Shown here one piece after another: positions 25,801-34,113 of a stretch of DNA of 64,000 nt. The position numbers and the translations under genes were made by a program. The stretch's first letter is position 1; each line of letters opens with the position of its first letter. A model generated the notes under the pieces. The model searched no databases, had not been told where the DNA came from, and saw only the letters and a program-made list of their open reading frames with translations. This DNA comes from Paracentrotus lividus (taxonomy: Eukaryota; Echinodermata; Echinoidea; Camarodonta; Echinidae), in the NCBI GenBank assembly GCA_940671915.1, contig CALNVZ010002974.1, positions 17,947,725-18,011,724 on the forward strand, given 5' to 3'.

Positions 25801-28800
25801 TGTTATATAACATGTACATATATTCCTAATATACTTGTTGTCAATGGTGGACAAGAAAGAATATTAATAGCATAAACACTGATTCTTCTGTTCAATTTAC
25901 TGCAAAGTGGGTGAAAGAAGGATTTAGACCAAAGTTGAAATACATGTATGTTATTTGCGTGATCTGCTTCATCAGTTTTACTCACTGGCTAAAAGAATTT
26001 CACAACTACTAATGTCCAATTAATACAAAACACTCAACACTGATGATTAAACAATTTTATGTTGAATAATGAATAATAAGGCAAGTGCCTTTTATGTTAT
26101 ATATGTTAATTTGTGGGGGGGGGGGGAATGCAATTGCCTCTCTACATTTCAGTTTTCAGGTAGGATCAGAACATTATTCATTCCAAACCACATTTATATA
26201 CAACAAGTAATCTTCATAAACTATCTCAACAATGATCTCCCTATACTTCATATTCTATTCATGGTGCATTAGATTTGAATATCTACCTGAAATATGAGCT
26301 ACAAGAATACATTATCAGCATGATTGCTGGGAAATACTTACAACTTTCTGGTTTTATTTCTGAGATCTTTTCACTCCATTTCTTCCAGTTTTCACAGCTG
26401 CACGGATCATGAGGCTCACCAGAACAGTCCCTAAAGAGAACACAAATTCATACATGAAGATTATAAACATTTAATCAACAGTTCAATTATATAATCTTTC
26501 CATGCATCATAACATATACTTATCTTAGCTACCTTTGTAATTCTTCCCTTTCCTTTTCCTATCTCGCAGGCCATTTTTTTCCCCACAAATTATTTGTCTC
26601 TAGAGCTTGTTGCGTACATGTAATGCATGTCCCCAAAAAAATGTCCTTCTCATTTATTATAGAATAGTTAGTCACAATAAGTTTCATGTATTTTTATGTA
26701 TTTGAAAAGCTCACATAATTCTGTGATTCCTGTAAAAAAAAAAATTTGTCATTTCATTGGTTTTGATTACACAAGCTCTTGTGTAAAAATAGTGGTTTTT
26801 GACCCATTCCAAGTTTGATGAAAGGAAAGACACACTACAGATAAAACATATTGTACCATATTTTGTGCTTTTAGCGAATGCATGAATAAAGAAAAGTATG
26901 CATTTGAAAATATCTGCAGATATTGTACTGAAATTGTTCTTTCATTTAGTAGAAATAAAGAGCAGAGCTAAGAGCACATCTCACCAGCAGAAGAGATGGC
27001 CACATCCACAATCGACTGCCTTGGACATCGGGGGTGGGGCGGACGGACTGGATACATCCCTAGGGGACACAGGATCAGTGTTGAGGGGTAGTTTAACGGC
27101 CTGACCACACCCAACCTTGGGACACCATTTTAAACTTGGATTGGTGTCAACAAAGGCCTGTATTGCAAAGAGAGGGGGAACAGAGATAATTATCCTACAT
27201 GTACATGAAAAGATTTTGATAGAAGACTAAAAAAAAACCAGCCAGATAAACAATAGCAGCAGAATGTCATCTAGGTTAAAATGCTCAAGAACAGCATGGA
27301 CTGCCTTGAATATGGGGGGGGGGGCAGGGCAGATTGTCTGAACACAGGATCTTTGTTTAAAGGTGGTTAATCAGTTTGACCAAACCTAAACTTGGGACAC
27401 CACTTTAAACTTGGATTGGCGTCAACAAAGTTTGGACAAAAGGGTACAGAAATGATTTTTTAAATCTTATAGAGGACTTAAAATCATTTAAATAAATTCT
27501 AGCAGCAAAAATTCACTACGTTTGGAATCCTAAAAACCATTTGGATTGGCTTGGATTTCAGGAGAGGGGAAGATGAATAGGATATAGGATCGGTGCTGAG
27601 GGGGTGGTTAATCAGCTTGCTGGAGAGGATGCCCAAGAACAATGTTACCAGCTGTTCTAGATGATGACAAAAGGAGAATAGGAGGGAGGATCAGCCATCA
27701 AGATGACGTGAAACGCCTCCGACTACTATCAAGAGACGAGTAGTGGAGAATAAAGGGGAGAGTGGTCGAGGTGACAGGGGCGGAGCTACCATAATCTATG
27801 GCAACAACGCAGGACTGCTACACACAAACACAATGTTCACAGGCTAAAAATTTGGAGAAATTGCCTCAATATCATTGTACTTGTATCTCTCCTTTATGTA
27901 ATGGGAGAGGACTTTATATTAAAGCACACAGCTCAGGTGCCCGGTACCATCACTAAATGTTGATGATCTTCATGTTATATTACCTTAATATCAAACTGTA
28001 AGAATCTGCGAGCTATCTCCCTGGATACTATAGCCTCTATTATCTCTACGGGTACAAGCTTACAACATTCAAAGGCAGGACACATGATGTTATGAGCATT
28101 ACCCTCTGCTATCTTCCCTGAAAGATATCTGAAAAGAAAGGGGGGAATGGTTTAAGTACACATTCACCAAGTAAAATATGCAGTCATACATTGTAGCATG
28201 TTATACATTTTCACTTTAAACTATTACATTTGTGATGCATTAAGTCAAAATGAGACACAAGTCGCCAGGCAATCTCGGCAAAAGGTCATAGAAATTGGCA
28301 AATAAAAAAAATTTAAAAAATCAAATTTTTTAAGGAAATGTTTTTTTGATTTTCTGAATCTTCAATGTGTTATGAGTGCTCTTTTTAAAAAAAAATTAGT
28401 AAAAATTATTAGGGGAAAGTTTTTTATATGTATTATTTTGATGATGTTCTTGACTCTTTAAGAAACTACCATAAACAGCAGAGCTGTTATTTTATCAAAA
28501 TCATATTTTAAATGTCAGTCAACCTCCACAATAGGAACAAACCACTTGATTTGAAAATAATTATGATATATTAGTTTTTCAGGGGGTGTTTTACATAAAG
28601 TTCTTCGTTAAAAAAATTAATCAACGACCGAACACATGCCATCAAATGCTATATTAGAATATATCAAATAAGAGTTTAGGTCAACTTCCATAACGAATTT
28701 GGGCTTTTACGTTTAATACTAACCTTTCCCAGCACATTTTACAGAAGTGATGGGTACAAGGCATTTCTATAGGTGACTCCTCGCTCGGTATAATCTCGGT

Positions 28801-31800
28801 ACATATATCACACTGTGACAAAATAAATAGGTACATTGTATAAGTTCTGTTAATAGTACATGAATAACCATTGAATACAGGCCAAACATTTTTTAATATA
28901 CTAGTTATCAAGTTACCTCTTAAGATATTCATAGATAGATTATGGGTGATTCCGCGGGGTTGGGGCAATTTTTGTGACATACCACAACTCCAAATCCATA
29001 TCTTTTTCAAACCAGGCAAATATATTCCAATAATGGCATGAGCAAAAAAATGGGGTCCCATCCAGTATTATTTCTCAAAGACTATGGCATATTGCAATTT
29101 CACTCATGAAAATTTCTTGTCCATGTAATATCAATACGATGTCCCTGTTATGGTGGTAGAATTTTGTATGCCTGTTGCTTGAAATCCATAAAAGATTTCC
29201 AATTTTAATGTCTATTACTGAGAAAAGAGAGCAAATTTTCATTGACAGCTCAAAACTTAACCACATCTGAATTGATCTTCATGGTGAACTGCAAAAGTTG
29301 ATACCTCCGTTACAGGGGACATTGCAAGAAAAATTGCCCCAACCCCATGGAATGACCCTTATGTAAGATATATGTATTTTTGTTTTTTTAATCAACAAAT
29401 TATAGAATACTGTTGTATGACAGAATGTCATTAACTCTTTTGTTTGGAACCTTCAAGCATTCTTATCAGATTCCAATATAAATTACATTTATGCGGATCA
29501 TGACATTGTTAATCTCTTTTTTGCTACTTTAGCGATTACTTTGGCATAGATGGGTATCAATATGTGCATGGAGTCTATATTCTGTGCTGGATAAGTAATT
29601 TTCATGAGGTTAGCATGAAGAAGTGTATAGGAGGAGATGAAAGCTTGACCTACTACCTTTAAAGGGATTCAGTAACTTTTTTTAAAGGCTTGATTTGATA
29701 AATTGTTGAATTTTAATTTTTGTACTGTATAATGATGTTCAGAAGGATGAAATAAACAGCCTGGAAGAATAAAAGTTTTGCAAAAATGTACCATCAAGAT
29801 GTCAATGATTGAATACCCCCATTTACAAATCCATACCTGGGTACACCCAAGTCTAAAACTGCAGTCTATGGAGAAATATGAATATACACTATAGGATATA
29901 TGGTCACTTTCATAATTTGACATTTTTAAAGCCTCCACAATGTTTTGAAATCCCTTTCAAGTTTGATAGAAAACTATAACTGTACAATTTCCTCACATTA
30001 AAATGTCTTCTGTATAATACTTACTTCTTCTTCTTCCTCTTGTGCTACAGAAGGAGACTCAGGTTCGTTCTCAACGGTGTTTAAGGTATGGTCCCGTACC
30101 AAGTGTTCAAGATCCTCAGGTGGTTTGACCCCCGATTTCTCACAGCATTCCTTAGGATTAGTAATCCATTCTTCTAGAAGCACTTCTCTTGACCATTCTG
30201 GAATTTTAAAAACACAGCAGTGCTCAATGAAACTGGTTGAAATATGGTTGACTAATACATGGAATAAGTCATAACCATAACCTAATATTAAACAAAATAA
30301 GAGAACTGCTGAAACTGCTTATCCTATAAAGGAGAGCTAATGGTGTAAAATGAAGTCAAAAGGAGCCTGAGCTTTCTAATATTAAACAAACAGAAACAAA
30401 ATCATAATGAATGCTTTACATAACCATTCCTTTAATATAATAAACATCGAACAAAGTCAAAACACTTCTTTTTCTGCAATATGGACATAAGACTATTATC
30501 AGATCAGTTTTATGCCTTTTTTTTTTTTTTTTTTGCTAATAAAACTAGAGACAACATTTAAAAACACTTTTTTAAAAATAAATTACAACCTAACACTTAT
30601 TTTTAATTGTCTTGAAGATTCCAAGGAATAAAAAAGACAACTACATGATAACATTCAAACTCACCATAATTCCTGAGAAGTGCTTCTGCAGTGAACAATG
30701 GAACATGAAGCATATCAGCAGTCTCAACTACTAGAGCATCTTTAGCTTCTTGTAAATCTTGCGGTTTCAGCCCAACATAGCTCTTTAAGAATTCAAGAAA
30801 GATTTTAAAGGGAAGTGTCAGAGAGAAGTGTAAAAACAGTATGGTATGTAACTTCTGTGGCTAAACCCAATGTAAACTGATGGCTTATTTTTCATGAAGT
30901 TTTACCTTCTAGATTACCTTGCACGTTTCAATTTCTCTTTGAACAGTTGTACCTATGATATGGGTGACAAACTTATTTGTGCATACTTAACAACTGCATG
31001 TGTGTAAAGTTCATCAATTTAGGAAAAAATAGAGACTTCTATTGAAACAAGATCTGACCTGCAGAATTCAGGAAAATAAAACCCTTGCCGAACTTTCAGC
31101 ATAACATACAGTATTCCTAATATGTCATTCCATACCAATTTAAGTGATCATCAAACCTACATGTACAATTAATTGCCAAGATCTACGGGCATAGGAGCCC
31201 CCATCCCCCAGAAAAAGGAGCCTCCAAATTACCCTGCCTAAGTTCTTGGGGGGGGGGGGATATTTTACAAGGTGTTACGTATAACAAAGAGTTATGTACA
31301 TGTATGACTTTTGAAATCCGTTGATCACATTAGGAGTCAAATACAGGATGTGCTTGGAATTTTAAAAATGCGATTTTATGTCATGCATAACTCTTTTTGA
31401 ATCACCATCCATGCCCCCCCCCCCCAGGGTGAATGGATGTGTAATCATTACCAGATGGTAAAGGGGAGGCGGGTGTTAGGAAGACTTAAAGGGGTGTGGA
31501 AGGGCATGGAGGAGGTGCAAAGGAGGCGAACATGTTACTTTTCTACTTACCTCTTCATATGATATTGCACTTAATTCCTCTACTACCTCCTCATCACTTA
31601 TTTGCTGAAAAGAGAAGAAAACAGAGAGAAAATAGTAGGAAAAGTACATGTATTTTCCAACATAAAATGACATTGAAGTAAAATGGTAGAAATTACACGA
31701 GAAATAATTCTCTATCTACATGTAAAGGCCTGTCAGAAAAACCTGCACTTTGAGTCTAGGATACACATTGCAGCTGCACCAGTTTTGTGGCGTTCTTTTA

Positions 31801-31993
31801 TAATTCTGAAATAAATGCTTCTCTTATTTAAAGGCCCCAAAGGCCATTCACCTTTGGCTTCATTTTAAATCACAGATATAAAGAGGAAAAGAAAGGAGAA
31901 AAGAGAGAGGGAAAGAAAAGTGAAGAAGAGAGTGAAAAGGCACTCAAAGAAAATGAAAAATTCTAGCAACAAAAAGCTACCTGAAATAGAGAA

Positions 31994-32024
<31 letters not shown>

Positions 32025-34113
32025 AAGAAAAACATCAAAGAAAGTACTTACAGAGAAGACCATCTTTGACTCCAATAGTTGAGCGATGTCATAATATCTA
32101 TTCTTCTCAGCACAGTCACAAGGGGTCTCCTTGTCTCCGTTCTCAACAAATAAACATGCACCATTCTCCAATAACGTCTGCAAAAATAAGAAATGTTACA
32201 TTAAAAAGGCTTTTAGGTCATTGCAGCAATGAGTGTATTGGAGCCTTGAAATAGGTTTGAGTAAAAAATGAAGTTTTTACAGGTTACCTAAAGCTGTTTG
32301 GTTGTGCAACTGACACGCAAGACCATTGTGTAAATAAATGGTACAGGTCTCGTAGATTGATGAGGATTCCTAAAATACTGCAATAATTCCATTGCTAAAG
32401 CAAGGGAAATATAACAGGGCCAGAAGCACCTTGTGAATACATGTTCAGTCCCTATTAAATCCTACTGTGACCAGCCCCTGCCATCTCACAACCCCATTTT
32501 ATGCAAATGAATGAAAATATGTTTAAACAGAACATTATTTGATCAGCATGTGTGGAATTTTCACAGATTGACTACAGAAAATATTACACAATTTTGAAGA
32601 TATATGGATGAGGGTAGGCACATGGAATGGAACTGATAGAGATGTGAGGCTGCAGTTTCCTACTTTTGCCACTGACATTAATTGAAGAGAATCAGAAACT
32701 GAGATGAACTCATACAAAAAGTTTAATAATTTACCTCTACTAATGACCTGTACCCAGCAGCAGCAGCATAGTGCAAGGCAGTACATCCCTCCTGTGGGTT
32801 ACAATGGAAAACAAACATTTTAAAAAGTACAATTGTAATTAAGTGTATATTGCACGACGTATACGCAGCTACTTTGAGGACACATACGGTAATAATACAG
32901 AAATATGGACATCTGGTGTGGATTCAGGATTCTTGATTTCTAAAGATTGTACAGGCCCAATTGTCTGGGAACATTAGCGACTCTATTATGTTTGAGCACG
33001 GGCTGATACTTTCAATTCAGTGATGTTAGGATGGATCCTCTTCTGATTATATGTACTATACCTTTTATAGGGCCCAAAATCATTTGAGGAGATGTAAAAT
33101 GTCAGACTAAATATAATAAGTATGTCAATATCAGACACAAGAAATTGTGGATTTGACATGGATATGAAATAATCCTTTCTTACATCATCAGCTGCATTGA
33201 TGTCGATCTTCTCCCTCTCGCCGTTTCCGATCGGTATCCCCTGCCAATTGAGGATGAGACGGAGACATTCAGCCCTCTTCTTCTCTGGAGGTTGGGAGTA
33301 GTAGTACTGAGAATAACTGGAAGTAGAAGACAGTGGGCGCGGTAGATCGGCCATGCACACACAATGTAAAGATGTCTGGTTGGTCATGTTCCGTTTGATA
33401 GGGTTGCCATTGTGCTTCTGAAGAAACATCCTGAAAGAAAACGAACAAATTTGTTACTGTTTTCATAAGATTTATACCAAATGAGATATACTGATGATTC
33501 ACAATTAAAATGAAAAGTAAAAGGGTAAATTAGCCATATAGTGATTTGTTTTAAATGGCTGCTGCTGAGCTCCTAAAGAAAATTTGTTAATGTAAGAGAA
33601 TATTTGTAATTATCATACAAACAGACAATGGCACTAGAGGGCTTGCATTGATTAGATACTGGAACTGGCCGTATCTGGTTTTTAAATGATTTGATCAATA
33701 TAATTTGGGTGCATGCTGACAATGAATAAATTAGATTATCTTGATTTCAATTTTCCCAGTTCATATCTACATTGTACAATATCATCATTTCAACAAACTA
33801 ATAAACTTAAATATTTTTCTTGTTTTCACTCAAACTTCCATACGACGTAAATCTACCTGTAGGATCTCAAAGTATTGATTAATCATTCACACAAACTAAA
33901 CCATTTCACATCGAGAATAACTCACCTGACTAGCCTATGCATGCCATGTCGACAGGAGCAATGAAGAGCCGTGTTGTGATCATAGTTCTCTCCGTAAGAG
34001 ATGTTGGGGTCAAAGGTCTTCTGAAAGTCCTGACTGTGATGGTAGATCTCCTCCGCTGTCTTCTCATCCCCTGAGTGAAGAGCCTTCCGAAACTTGGATG
34101 AACTACTTCCCAT
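12545..34113 (-). CDS. ankib1: ANKIB1-like RBR E3 ubiquitin ligase, 21 coding exons, 1355 aa
   Basis: This is a predicted RING-between-RING E3 ubiquitin ligase of the Ariadne group. In this family RING1 binds the charged E2, and a RING2 cysteine takes ubiquitin as a thioester before passing it to substrate. By residue: ankyrin repeats about 40-200, RING1 322-372 (C322, C325, C340, H342, C345, C348, C367, C372), IBR 411-469 (C411, C416, C449, C451, C456, C459, H464, C469), RING2 510-556 with predicted catalytic C523 in EGCNHMKC, Ariadne-like helices about 576-700, UIMs at 756-769 and 888-902, and a Ser-rich tail. I chose the ATG at 34113 because [12 protein letters not shown] matches the start of vertebrate ANKIB1. 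Coding lengths sum to 4068 nt, and every GT-AG intron keeps the frame. Vertebrate ANKIB1 is about 1090 aa, so the tail is longer here. There is no signal peptide or membrane segment; a cytosolic protein is expected. Confidence 0.93.
15050..15240. repeat. Homopolymer-rich repeat with GGATCCACGG word
   Basis: G, C and A runs of 8-25 bases surround ACACGGATCCACGG, which resembles the opening of the dispersed repeat at 56148. The homopolymer lengths are unlikely to be exact in the assembly. The open frames here encode poly-Lys or poly-Phe and are not genes. Confidence 0.5.
15892..16367. mobile_element. Foldback element with 16-bp iterons (TTGGTCTAAT family), short copy
   Basis: The left half carries repeated TTGGTCTAAT-like words (TGGTCTAC 15910, TGGTCTCA 15943 and 15958, TTGGTCTAAT near 16002) at about 15-16-bp steps. 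The right half carries the inverse (ATTAGACCAA near 16188, 16204 and 16232), again at 15-16-bp steps. Polarity flips near 16120. The outer ends are ATGGTGGT and ACCACCAT. A related, larger element lies at 53935-55960. Confidence 0.7.
16428..17396. mobile_element. Inverted-repeat element in ankib1 intron 20
   Basis: The left arm (from 16428: TATACCTTGTGAGTAAAAAA, then ACACCTAGAAAA, CAAATTATTCTACATATTCT, GAAAAAGTAA) is matched in inverse by the right arm ending near 17396 (TTACTTTTTCAGAATATGTA, ..., TCTAGGTGTT, TTACTCACTCGGTATA). The arms are about 120 bp with indels. The roughly 700-bp interior has no significant open frame. It is likely a non-autonomous DNA transposon. Confidence 0.65.
17640..17870. 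repeat. A/C-rich low-complexity tract with (CAA)n
   Basis: This has runs of CAA, CAAA and A, with two C-runs preceded by similar CTTTTGCAATCAA words about 120 bp apart. It is probably a local duplication followed by slippage. The open frame on the minus strand is poly-Cys/Phe and is not a gene. Confidence 0.7.
17899..17970 (-). CDS. ankib1: ankib1 exon 20, second UIM, residues 884-908
   Basis: It encodes [19 protein letters not shown], a textbook ubiquitin-interacting motif. The AxxLSLQESG core closely matches the single UIM of vertebrate ANKIB1. The acceptor is TTTATAG and the donor GTGAGAAG, phase 1. Confidence 0.92.
18469..18548 (-). CDS. ankib1: ankib1 exon 19, residues 857-884
   Basis: It encodes [20 protein letters not shown], a basic Ser/Pro stretch likely to be disordered. 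It has no homology I can name; support comes from its splice sites (TTTACAG, GTAAGTC) and frame. Confidence 0.8.
19633..19801 (-). CDS. ankib1: ankib1 exon 18, residues 801-857
   Basis: It encodes [20 protein letters not shown] and then a Ser/Thr/Gln-rich stretch, probably a short amphipathic helix in a disordered region. The acceptor is CTCTAAG and the donor GTAGGG, phase 2. Confidence 0.82.
20011..20417 (-). repeat. 68-bp tandem array, six copies, each with an exon-17 splice donor
   Basis: The copies are 20011-20077 (67 bp), 20078-20145, 20146-20213, 20214-20281, 20282-20349 and 20350-20417. On the minus strand each reads CCAGAGGGAGGATGGGCAG, then GTCAAGGAG followed by GTATGTAGAAAG, that is, the 3' end of ankib1 exon 17 plus its 5' splice site. 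Copy 6 contains the real exon end. Copies 1 and 3 share TCTGTCCTCT and copies 2 and 4 share TACGTCCACT, so a 136-bp two-unit duplication occurred inside the array. Copy 1 is the most diverged. Confidence 0.93.
20382..20520 (-). CDS. ankib1: ankib1 exon 17, first UIM, residues 755-801
   Basis: It encodes [20 protein letters not shown], which fits the ubiquitin-interacting motif pattern (acidic, hydrophobic, x-x-Ala-Ile-x-x-Ser-x-x-acidic). The exon ends [13 protein letters not shown] before GTATGT. The last 36 bases of the exon and the donor lie in copy 6 of a 68-bp tandem array that continues into the intron, so several further copies of the same donor follow. I use the first because reading on reaches an in-frame TAG immediately. 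Confidence 0.82.
20854..21093 (-). CDS. ankib1: ankib1 exon 16, residues 675-754
   Basis: It completes the Ariadne region ([20 protein letters not shown], then [20 protein letters not shown]) and moves into a basic and acidic disordered stretch ending WDDESGDE. The NYLRTPRxKIIxAA segment closely follows vertebrate ANKIB1. The donor is GTAGGC, phase 0. Confidence 0.9.
21602..21741 (-). CDS. ankib1: ankib1 exon 15, Ariadne region, residues 628-674
   Basis: It encodes [20 protein letters not shown] and [10 protein letters not shown], matching the Ariadne domain strand-helix with its FxxxA...R.xLK.SYPYGF pattern. The donor is GTAAGTTTT, phase 0. Confidence 0.92.
21895..23519. mobile_element. Tc1/mariner-like element with long (about 390 bp) inverted arms, decayed
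   Basis: The left arm 21918-22312 and right arm about 23130-23519 are imperfect inverted repeats along their whole length (for example CTCATTTATTTAAAAGC at right against its complement at left, and GAAGACTCACA at 23139 against TGTGAGTCTTC at 22293). The left end reads TA then CAGTTGTCCGCG, like the TA-flanked CAGTTG termini of many Tc1-type elements. The matching outer end at right is missing, and the sequence runs into another repeat at about 23520. The interior has no intact frame. The Tc1 assignment is inference. Confidence 0.55.
23520..23736. mobile_element. Partial MITE, family shared with 28228-28440
   Basis: It shares GGTCAAGGAAATCGG, TTTTTTGATTTTCTGAATCT and AAAAAATTAGCAAAAA with 28276-28410. 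Its right end reads GACTTGTCTCTCATTTTGAT then GTGATGCATCACA, the inverse of the left end of the other copy (TGTGATGCATTAAG, TCAAAATGAGACACAAGTCG). Its own left end is missing at the border with the Tc1-like element, suggesting one insertion truncated the other. Confidence 0.55.
23767..23923 (-). CDS. ankib1: ankib1 exon 14, Ariadne region, residues 576-628
   Basis: It encodes [20 protein letters not shown] and more. The HYYTRFxNHExSYxLE pattern is a signature of the Ariadne helical domain. The acceptor is TGTCCAG and the donor GTATTT, phase 1. Confidence 0.92.
24572..24706 (-). CDS. ankib1: ankib1 exon 13, RING2 end, residues 531-575
   Basis: It encodes [20 protein letters not shown] and [11 protein letters not shown], with ligands C531, C536, C539, H546 and C556, and then a charged helix. 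The acceptor is TTATCAG and the donor GTCAGTGAG, phase 0. Confidence 0.93.
25290..25420 (-). CDS. ankib1: ankib1 exon 12, RING2 with catalytic Cys, residues 487-530
   Basis: It encodes [20 protein letters not shown] and [15 protein letters not shown]510, C513 and C528 are zinc ligands, and C523 in the EGCNHM motif is the predicted thioester-forming residue of the RBR mechanism. The donor is GTAAAATAA, phase 0. Confidence 0.93.
25485..25783 (+). pseudogene. Non-LTR retrotransposon (LINE) reverse-transcriptase C-terminal fragment
   Basis: One frame on the plus strand, antisense to ankib1, reads [20 protein letters not shown], a stop (TGA), [20 protein letters not shown], and [18 protein letters not shown], ending at TAG. 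The motif WG-x(n)-C-x-C-x(3)-QTM-x-HLL is characteristic of the region just after the reverse transcriptase in Jockey-like and related LINEs. One in-frame stop and the loss of the upstream polymerase show it is dead. It sits in ankib1 intron 11. Confidence 0.7.
26342..26430 (-). CDS. ankib1: ankib1 exon 11, IBR end, residues 457-487
   Basis: It encodes [12 protein letters not shown] (C459, H464, C469), completing the IBR, and then a linker [18 protein letters not shown] used the donor GTAAGTAT rather than a GT four bases earlier, because it fits the consensus and joins exon 12 in frame. Confidence 0.88.
26985..27157 (-). CDS. ankib1: ankib1 exon 10, IBR domain, residues 400-457
   Basis: It encodes [20 protein letters not shown] (C411, C416), a Pro/Ser-rich insert, and [11 protein letters not shown] (C449, C451, C456) of the IBR zinc domain. 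The acceptor is AATACAG and the donor GTGAGATG, phase 2. Two decayed copies of this exon lie in the preceding intron, at 27296-27432 and 27540-27622. Confidence 0.92.
27296..27432 (-). pseudogene. Decayed copy of ankib1 exon 10 in intron 9
   Basis: It aligns with exon 10 along most of its length. On the minus strand it reads [12 protein letters not shown] and then a degraded FRFGQ in place of VGCGQ, followed by an in-frame stop and GTGTTCAGACAATCTGCC-like sequence. The second IBR zinc cysteine is lost. It represents a local duplication of the IBR exon that then decayed. Confidence 0.75.
27540..27622 (-). pseudogene. Second, more diverged fragment of ankib1 exon 10
   Basis: The plus-strand words TTGGATTTCAGGAGAGGGG, ATATAGGATCGGTGCTGAGG and GGTTAATCAGCTTG follow the same order as exon 10 and the first decayed copy. 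Only the 3' half of the exon is recognisable. Confidence 0.5.
27984..28128 (-). CDS. ankib1: ankib1 exon 9, RING1 second half, residues 351-399
   Basis: It supplies the last RING1 ligands, C367 and C372, in [14 protein letters not shown], and then a helical linker ending RRFLQFDIK. The acceptor is TTTTCAG and the donor GTAATAT, phase 0. Confidence 0.92.
28228..28440. mobile_element. Partial MITE, same family as 23520-23736
   Basis: The left end is TGTGATGCATTAAGTCAAAA, then TGAGACACAAGTCGCC. The body shares TTTTTTGATTTTCTGAATCT and AAAAAAAATTAGTAAAAA with the copy at 23.5 kb. The right terminal repeat is absent. Confidence 0.55.
28724..28812 (-). CDS. ankib1: ankib1 exon 8, RING1 first half, residues 322-351
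   Basis: It supplies CDIC (C322, C325), then C340, H342, C345 and C348 in [11 protein letters not shown], the first six zinc ligands of RING1. The acceptor is GTCACAG and the donor GTTAGTATT, phase 2. Confidence 0.92.
28944..29358. mobile_element. MITE with about 30-bp ends and TTAT target duplication
   Basis: The left end GGGTGATTCCGCGGGGTTGG pairs with the right end ending CCAACCCCATGGAATGACCC, extended by GGGCAATTTTT and its complement. TTAT flanks both sides (28940-28943 and 29359-29362), consistent with a 4-bp target-site duplication. It lies in ankib1 intron 7. Confidence 0.75.
30025..30197 (-). CDS. ankib1: ankib1 exon 7, residues 264-321
   Basis: It encodes [20 protein letters not shown], then KSGVKPPED and an acidic run ending in five Glu just before RING1. 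The W-x-x-NPxxCC-x-KSGV pattern matches vertebrate ANKIB1. The donor is GTAAGTATT, phase 0. Confidence 0.9.
30665..30782 (-). CDS. ankib1: ankib1 exon 6, residues 225-264
   Basis: It begins [20 protein letters not shown] and continues [19 protein letters not shown], strongly like vertebrate ANKIB1 in the UBA-like segment before RING1. The acceptor is TTAAAG, chosen over an AG two bases downstream because only this one keeps the frame. The donor is GTGAG, phase 1. Confidence 0.88.
31551..31604 (-). CDS. ankib1: ankib1 exon 5, residues 207-224
   Basis: This 54-nt exon encodes the acidic [18 protein letters not shown], in the position of an acidic linker in the vertebrate protein. The acceptor is TTTCAG and the donor GTAAGTAG, phase 0 at both ends. 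Confidence 0.85.
32052..32177 (-). CDS. ankib1: ankib1 exon 4, residues 165-206
   Basis: It begins [20 protein letters not shown] and ends LLESKMVFS. The [10 protein letters not shown] stretch is a close match to vertebrate ANKIB1 at the last ankyrin repeat. The donor is GTAAGTAC, phase 0. Confidence 0.92.
32735..32791 (-). CDS. ankib1: ankib1 exon 3, residues 146-164
   Basis: This 57-nt exon encodes [19 protein letters not shown], the core of an ankyrin repeat (TALHYAA). It is flanked by CACAG and GTAAAT, is phase 0 on both sides, and could be skipped without a frameshift. Confidence 0.9.
33184..33430 (-). CDS. ankib1: ankib1 exon 2, residues 63-145
   Basis: The acceptor is TTTCAG and the donor GTAAGAAAG. 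It encodes the second ankyrin repeat ([17 protein letters not shown]) and a linker with [19 protein letters not shown], ending INAADD. Vertebrate ANKIB1 has the matching KRN-Hxx-TS-H pattern. The intron phase after it is 0. Confidence 0.9.
33926..34113 (-). CDS. ankib1: ankib1 exon 1 (coding part), residues 1-62
   Basis: This encodes the start [20 protein letters not shown] and the beginning of the first ankyrin repeat ([17 protein letters not shown]). The exon ends in phase 2 (AG) before GTGAG. A TAA lies in frame a few codons upstream of the ATG. An acceptor-like CTATTTAG just upstream (to about 34131) suggests the 5' UTR is spliced. Confidence 0.9.

Noticed and set aside
28681-29061. 126-aa minus-strand open frame as a single protein
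   Set aside because: Only its last part (CDIC...CWE) is real, as ankib1 exon 8. The first two thirds are intron 7 sequence, including half of a MITE.
29650-29960. Possible MITE with AAAGGGATT ends
   Set aside because: Pairing beyond the first 10 bases is poor and needs several gaps, so I could not separate it from chance.
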